Below, in pieces: positions 48,019 through 51,106 of a stretch of 51,106 nt of DNA. This stretch comes from an uncultured Bermanella sp. (GTDB lineage: Bacteria; Pseudomonadota; Gammaproteobacteria; Pseudomonadales; Oceanobacteraceae), in the NCBI GenBank assembly GCA_913058575.1, contig CAJXRF010000040.1, positions 1-51,106 on the forward strand, in the 5' to 3' direction. A model generated the notes under the pieces. The model was not told where the DNA came from. It saw only the letters and a program-made list of their open reading frames with translations, and searched no databases. The translations under genes were made by a program, and so were the position numbers. Numbering within the stretch: the first letter of the stretch is position 1; each line of letters starts with the position of its first letter.

Positions 48019-48051
48019 TTTAAAAGTCCGAGAAAATCCAAAAAAATTTCT

Positions 48052-48088
48052 AAAGGCCGCTAACCGTAAGGGTTAGCGGCCTTTTTTT
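48052..48088 (+). terminator. Strong Rho-independent terminator after tRNA-Ser
   Basis: AAGGCCGCTAACC pairs with GGTTAGCGGCCTT around a five-base loop (GTAAG), followed by seven T residues. The stem is perfect. Confidence 0.93.
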
Positions 48089-48157
48089 GTCCATTGCAAT
48101 CCGCGATTATCTGGCGAAATTTAATATATGAAGTAACATTTAATGTAACACTTAGAA

Positions 48158-48171
48158 ACCTCCATGGAGGT
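48158..48171. promoter_or_regulatory. 14-bp perfect palindrome over the integrase ribosome binding site
   Basis: ACCTCCATGGAGGT at 48158-48171 reads the same on both strands. GGAGG within it (48166-48170) is the Shine-Dalgarno of the integrase, whose ATG is at 48182. In RNA, ACCTC/GAGGT could hide the site in a five-pair hairpin. Confidence 0.55.
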
Positions 48172-48181
48172 CGATGTTACT

Positions 48182-49408
48182 ATGGCAAGAGTTACCTGCC
48201 CTCTCAGTCACACTGAGATTAAAAATGCTAAACCCAAAACCAAAGAATACAGCCTTGTTGATGGCCAGGGTCTAGCTTTACGCATCAAGCCTAACGGCTC
48301 CAAGGTGTGGATCTTCAATTATATCAATCCAAATAACCAAAAGCGTACCAATCTAGGTCTCGGGGCTTACCCAGAGGTGACATTGGCCTTTGCACGTCGA
48401 CAAAGAGAGGTCATGAGAGAGCAGTTGGCTCAAGGCATTGACCCCAAGCATTATAAGGAGCAGCAAAAAGTCGAGCGCCTACGGTTAAGTAGGCAAACTC
48501 TAGCAAGGGTAGTGGAGGATTGGTTTGAGTTGAAAAGAGATAATGTAACTAAGAATTATGCTCAGGATATAATACGCTCCCTTAATAACCATATATTACC
48601 TAAGTTAGGTAATTACCCTATTCATGATATTACCGCTCCGATGGTCATTGATGCCCTCAAAAAGTTAGTAAAAGAAGGCAAACTGGAGGCTGTTAAGCGG
48701 GTGAGTCAACGCTTAAATGAAGTAATGGTGTACGCAGTTAATACAGGGTTGATTCAGCACAATTCTATAGCAGGTATACGGCACGCGTTTAAAACCCCTA
48801 AAGTTACCAATAACCCTACGCTTAGGCCTGAGCAACTTCCTGAATTAATGCGAGCTTTGAGTGTGGCGCCAATCCATTTAGTTACCCGTTGTTTAATTGA
48901 ATGGCAGCTACATACCATGAGCCGGCCCGGTGAGGCTGCAGGTACCCGCTGGGAAGAAATAGATGTTGAAAATAGGCTGTGGGTAGTGCCTGCATCGCGT
49001 ATGAAAAAAAGACGTGAGCACATCGTCCCTTTAACGAAACAGGCATTGGCCATTTTAGAAGTGATTAGGCCCTTTAGTGGTAATCGCGAATACGTATTTC
49101 CCGGTAACGCCAACCCGCGTAAATCAGCGAATAGTGCCACCGCAAATGTAGCACTTAAGAAGCGCATGGGATTTCATGGTCGCTTAACTGCACATGGAAT
49201 GAGGGCGTTAGCCAGTACAACACTAAATGAAGAAGGGTTTGAAGAAGACCTTATTGAGATGGCGTTGGCACATACCGACAAGAATAGTGTACGCAGGGCT
49301 TATAATCGAGCCAAGTATGTTGAGCGTCGGCGTGTAATGATGAACTGGTGGAGTGAGAAAATCGTGCAGGCCGCCACAGGGGATTTTAGTTTGTCGGGAG
49401 GGTTGTGA
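48182..49408 (+). CDS. P4-type tyrosine integrase
   Basis: This 408-residue site-specific recombinase has the layout of P4-like integrases: an N-terminal DUF4102-type arm domain (SLVDGQGLALRIKPNGSKVW), an SAM-like core-binding domain and the catalytic domain. The catalytic residues are visible: Arg in TMSRPGEAAG, Lys in RMKKRREH, HGMR (His and Arg), His in LAHTD, and the nucleophile Tyr in RRAYNRA. ATG 48164 is in frame, but ATG 48182 has GGAGG 11 bases upstream and fits better. It sits directly after tRNA-Ser, which marks the left end of an integrated island. It looks intact. Confidence 0.95.
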   Translation: MARVTCPLSHTEIKNAKPKTKEYSLVDGQGLALRIKPNGSKVWIFNYINPNNQKRTNLGLGAYPEVTLAFARRQREVMREQLAQGIDPKHYKEQQKVERLRLSRQTLARVVEDWFELKRDNVTKNYAQDIIRSLNNHILPKLGNYPIHDITAPMVIDALKKLVKEGKLEAVKRVSQRLNEVMVYAVNTGLIQHNSIAGIRHAFKTPKVTNNPTLRPEQLPELMRALSVAPIHLVTRCLIEWQLHTMSRPGEAAGTRWEEIDVENRLWVVPASRMKKRREHIVPLTKQALAILEVIRPFSGNREYVFPGNANPRKSANSATANVALKKRMGFHGRLTAHGMRALASTTLNEEGFEEDLIEMALAHTDKNSVRRAYNRAKYVERRRVMMNWWSEKIVQAATGDFSLSGGL

Positions 49409-49532
49409 GTGTTTTTTAAGGTGAGCCGTATTTGGGTTTTATAGGTAGGATAGACCTATTAATTACGGCATATTTTAATGTAATAGCATGCCTGCGGGTT
49501 GTCATTAATTAGCCGAACTTTAAGGGTAGGGG

Positions 49533-49542
49533 TTAGTACTAA
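49533..49542. repeat. 10-bp palindrome TTAGTACTAA
   Basis: TTAGTACTAA is a perfect palindrome made of the same hexamers (TTAGTA and TACTAA) that occur in the two operators ahead of the Fic gene, but overlapping instead of spaced. Confidence 0.4.
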
Positions 49543-49665
49543 TAAGTAGTGGAGCTAGAATATCAAAGTAATTAAGCCTTCATACTAGGTTTTATTGGTG
49601 GTTTGTCATGCCAATAGTCCCTTAAACACTAGGGCTAAAGGTGAATGACCTTTTGTTTGTGATTA

Positions 49666-49694
49666 AACTACTAATAAGTTAAGTTTTAGTAGTT
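49666..49694. promoter_or_regulatory. Inverted repeat O1 upstream of Fic
   Basis: AACTACTAA and TTAGTAGTT, nine bases each, flank an 11-base spacer. The inner hexamers TACTAA and TTAGTA recur in O2 with the same spacing. Confidence 0.6.
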
Positions 49695-49710
49695 GGCTCT
49701 ACAGTTACTG

Positions 49711-49741
49711 TATATACTAAAATTATAATAATTAGTATATA
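49711..49741. promoter_or_regulatory. Inverted repeat O2 overlapping the Fic promoter/leader
   Basis: TATATACTAA and TTAGTATATA, ten bases each, flank an 11-base spacer that contains TATAAT (49724-49729). The right arm touches AGGAG, the Fic ribosome binding site (49741-49745). A bound protein would block transcription or translation start. Confidence 0.65.
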
Positions 49742-49753
49742 GGAGTGATTGTC

Positions 49754-51106
49754 GTGAGATTACCTGAACCCCCTCCAACAATTGATACTCTAATTAATGA
49801 CGGCAAAGAGGCAGATCTCAAGCTTATTCTATCTTATAGGCAAGGTCCGCTTGATCATCGAGGGAAGTATCAGCATTGGGCCAAAGTGAAGTATCAGCAG
49901 CCTCCTGAAGGGTTTACTCCGAAGTTGTACTGGCTGGCAATGAAACAGGCTAGACTACAAATTTCAAAAGAATTGCCTTTCAAAGATAAGCATGGGAAAC
50001 CTTTTGTTTTTTGTATGCCTGATAGTCTGGTTGAGCATGTTTTGTGGATAGCTAAATACTCTGCGGGCAATCAAGCCACTGCATCAAAAGAAGATAACTA
50101 TGATCAGAGAGCTGCCCATTTAAAAAACTCATTAATCGAAGAGGCCATTAGATCAAGTCAAGTGGAGGGGGCTGCGACAACTCGTAAAGTTGCTAAGGAT
50201 ATGATCAGAGAGGGGCGTAGGCCAGCTGATCATTCAGAAAGAATGATTTTAAATAATCATAATGCAATGGCATTCATAAGGGAGCTTAAGGGAGAAGACT
50301 TAACGCCTGCGATAGTTTTCAAATTACATGAAATCATAACTGAGGGGACGCTATTCGGAGAAGATGAATGTATGGAAGGCAAGTTCAGGCGATCTAGTGA
50401 TGACATAAGGGTTTATTCAAAAGACGATGTCCTTTTACATACTCCGCCGAAGTCTGGTGAGCTTGAGCAAAGATTGAAACTAGTTTGTGATTTTGCAAAT
50501 GAAGAAAGCGAAGATGATGGCTCCTATATTCCGCTAGTTATTAAAGGAATCATAATTCATTTTATGATTGGTTATGATCATCCTTTTGTGGATGGAAATG
50601 GTAGGACGGCGAGGGCGCTGTTTTATTGGATGATGATCAAGAGTGAAAATTCATTGCTTGAATATGTATCAATATCCAGAGTTCTAAAGAAAGCCCCAGA
50701 GCAGTATAAACAGGCTTACTTAGACAGTGAAACAGACGGGAATGACACAACCTACTTTCTTTATCATCAGTTAAAAGCTATTAGGCAAGCAACAAATGAG
50801 CTTTATGAATATCTTGGTGTAAAAGCTAAAAAATCAAAACTGATTGAATCGCTAGTTTCAAACTCAAGCTTTAATGGTAGGTTAAATGTAAGGCAGCTAG
50901 AAGTTTTACAGCATGGCATAGATAACCCTGGTGCCATATTTACAATCAAAGGGCATATGAACACCCATGGTGTTGTATATCAAACAGCCAGAACTGACTT
51001 GATGGGCCTGTCAGATGATTACCCTTTGCTTAAAAAATACAAAGAGGGGAGAACTGATATGTTTATGGCGCCACAAAACTTGAGCGATGCGCTTGAGGCT
51101 TTGGGG
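49754..51106 (+). CDS. Fic-domain protein, class II (self-inhibited), 3' end beyond window
   Basis: From GTG 49754 (AGGAG eight bases upstream) I read 451 codons to the window edge without a stop. The protein carries the Fic motif HPFVDGNGRTAR and, about 140 residues earlier, the inhibitory motif SSQVEG ((S/T)xxxE(G/N)), which marks class II Fic enzymes that block their own ATP site. Fic proteins transfer AMP to hydroxyl groups of targets. The C-terminal part looks like a winged helix (FNGRLNVRQLEVLQHGI). Arginine is mostly AGA or AGG (20 of 24 by hand count), unlike leuB or other core genes, which suggests transfer. The preceding repeats suggest autoregulation. Confidence 0.9.
   Translation, partial: MRLPEPPPTIDTLINDGKEADLKLILSYRQGPLDHRGKYQHWAKVKYQQPPEGFTPKLYWLAMKQARLQISKELPFKDKHGKPFVFCMPDSLVEHVLWIAKYSAGNQATASKEDNYDQRAAHLKNSLIEEAIRSSQVEGAATTRKVAKDMIREGRRPADHSERMILNNHNAMAFIRELKGEDLTPAIVFKLHEIITEGTLFGEDECMEGKFRRSSDDIRVYSKDDVLLHTPPKSGELEQRLKLVCDFANEESEDDGSYIPLVIKGIIIHFMIGYDHPFVDGNGRTARALFYWMMIKSENSLLEYVSISRVLKKAPEQYKQAYLDSETDGNDTTYFLYHQLKAIRQATNELYEYLGVKAKKSKLIESLVSNSSFNGRLNVRQLEVLQHGIDNPGAIFTIKGHMNTHGVVYQTARTDLMGLSDDYPLLKKYKEGRTDMFMAPQNLSDALEALG

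Larger units (their letters stand above)
49409..49753. other. 345-base AT-rich spacer between integrase and Fic gene
   Basis: I see no gene here on either strand. It contains ATAGGT-N7-ACCTAT (49441-49459) just after the integrase stop, the palindrome TTAGTACTAA (49533-49542), and two larger inverted repeats near the Fic start that are listed separately. There is no recognisable IS element or RNA gene. Confidence 0.6.

Noticed and set aside
47844-48041. A minus-strand open frame over the tRNA-Ser gene.
   Set aside because: It covers a well-supported tRNA and its promoter, so it is an artefact.
1-51106. CRISPR arrays, insertion sequences, rRNA genes and prophage structural genes.
   Set aside because: I looked for regular repeats, transposase motifs and rRNA sequence and saw none. 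The only mobile-element gene is the tyrosine integrase.

Overview
The window reads as chromosome of a marine-type gammaproteobacterium from the Oceanospirillales/Pseudomonadales side. The main evidence is the block leuC-leuD-leuB-asd-fimV-truA-trpF-(trpB-trpA)-folC-SPOR protein-cvpA-purF-metZ, which has the Pseudomonas-like gene order and includes fimV. The genus cannot be fixed from the sequence alone.

Layout. Bases 1-9.7 kb: a truncated DMT/EamA permease, clpB behind a heat-shock-type promoter, three little-known small or periplasmic genes, an AraC regulator, a DnaQ-like exonuclease, and a LysR regulator facing a DJ-1/PfpI protein plus glutathione S-transferase pair. Bases 9.7-20.6 kb: a chemoreceptor, leuA divergent from an Lrp/AsnC regulator, a membrane M48 metalloprotease, an ArsH-like flavin reductase behind a Fur-box-like site, a MalM-like lipoprotein, a tandem universal stress protein and a LysR regulator. 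Bases 20.8-37.8 kb: the conserved biosynthetic core (leucine, aspartate semialdehyde, FimV, TruA, tryptophan F/B/A, folate, SPOR, CvpA, PurF, MetZ). accD, expected between the trp genes and folC, is absent; a long perfect hairpin lies there instead. Bases 37.8-41.8 kb: a MoxR / DUF58 / TgpA transglutaminase operon. Bases 41.8-47.8 kb: an ArsM-like methyltransferase, a GAF-GAF-HD-GYP protein, a class III cyclase with a thioredoxin-like partner, and a short nitroreductase.

Bases 47.9 kb to the end: a tRNA-Ser(GGA) gene followed at once by a P4-type tyrosine integrase, a 345-base AT-rich spacer and a class II Fic protein running off the window. This is the left end of a genomic island in the tRNA 3' end. 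The Fic gene uses AGA/AGG arginine codons heavily, unlike the core genes. Its upstream region carries two inverted repeats of the same design (TACTAA-N11-TTAGTA), the clearest unexplained regulatory structure in the window.

How the genes work together: LeuA, LeuCD and LeuB make the leucine precursor from two separate loci, each beside its own regulator (Lrp/AsnC for leuA, LysR for leuCDB). Asd feeds the aspartate family, and MetZ uses a homoserine derivative downstream of it. TrpF, TrpB and TrpA complete late tryptophan synthesis. No complete novel defence or metabolic system could be demonstrated; the strongest lead is the island edge (integrase-Fic with tandem operators), whose remaining cargo lies outside the window.
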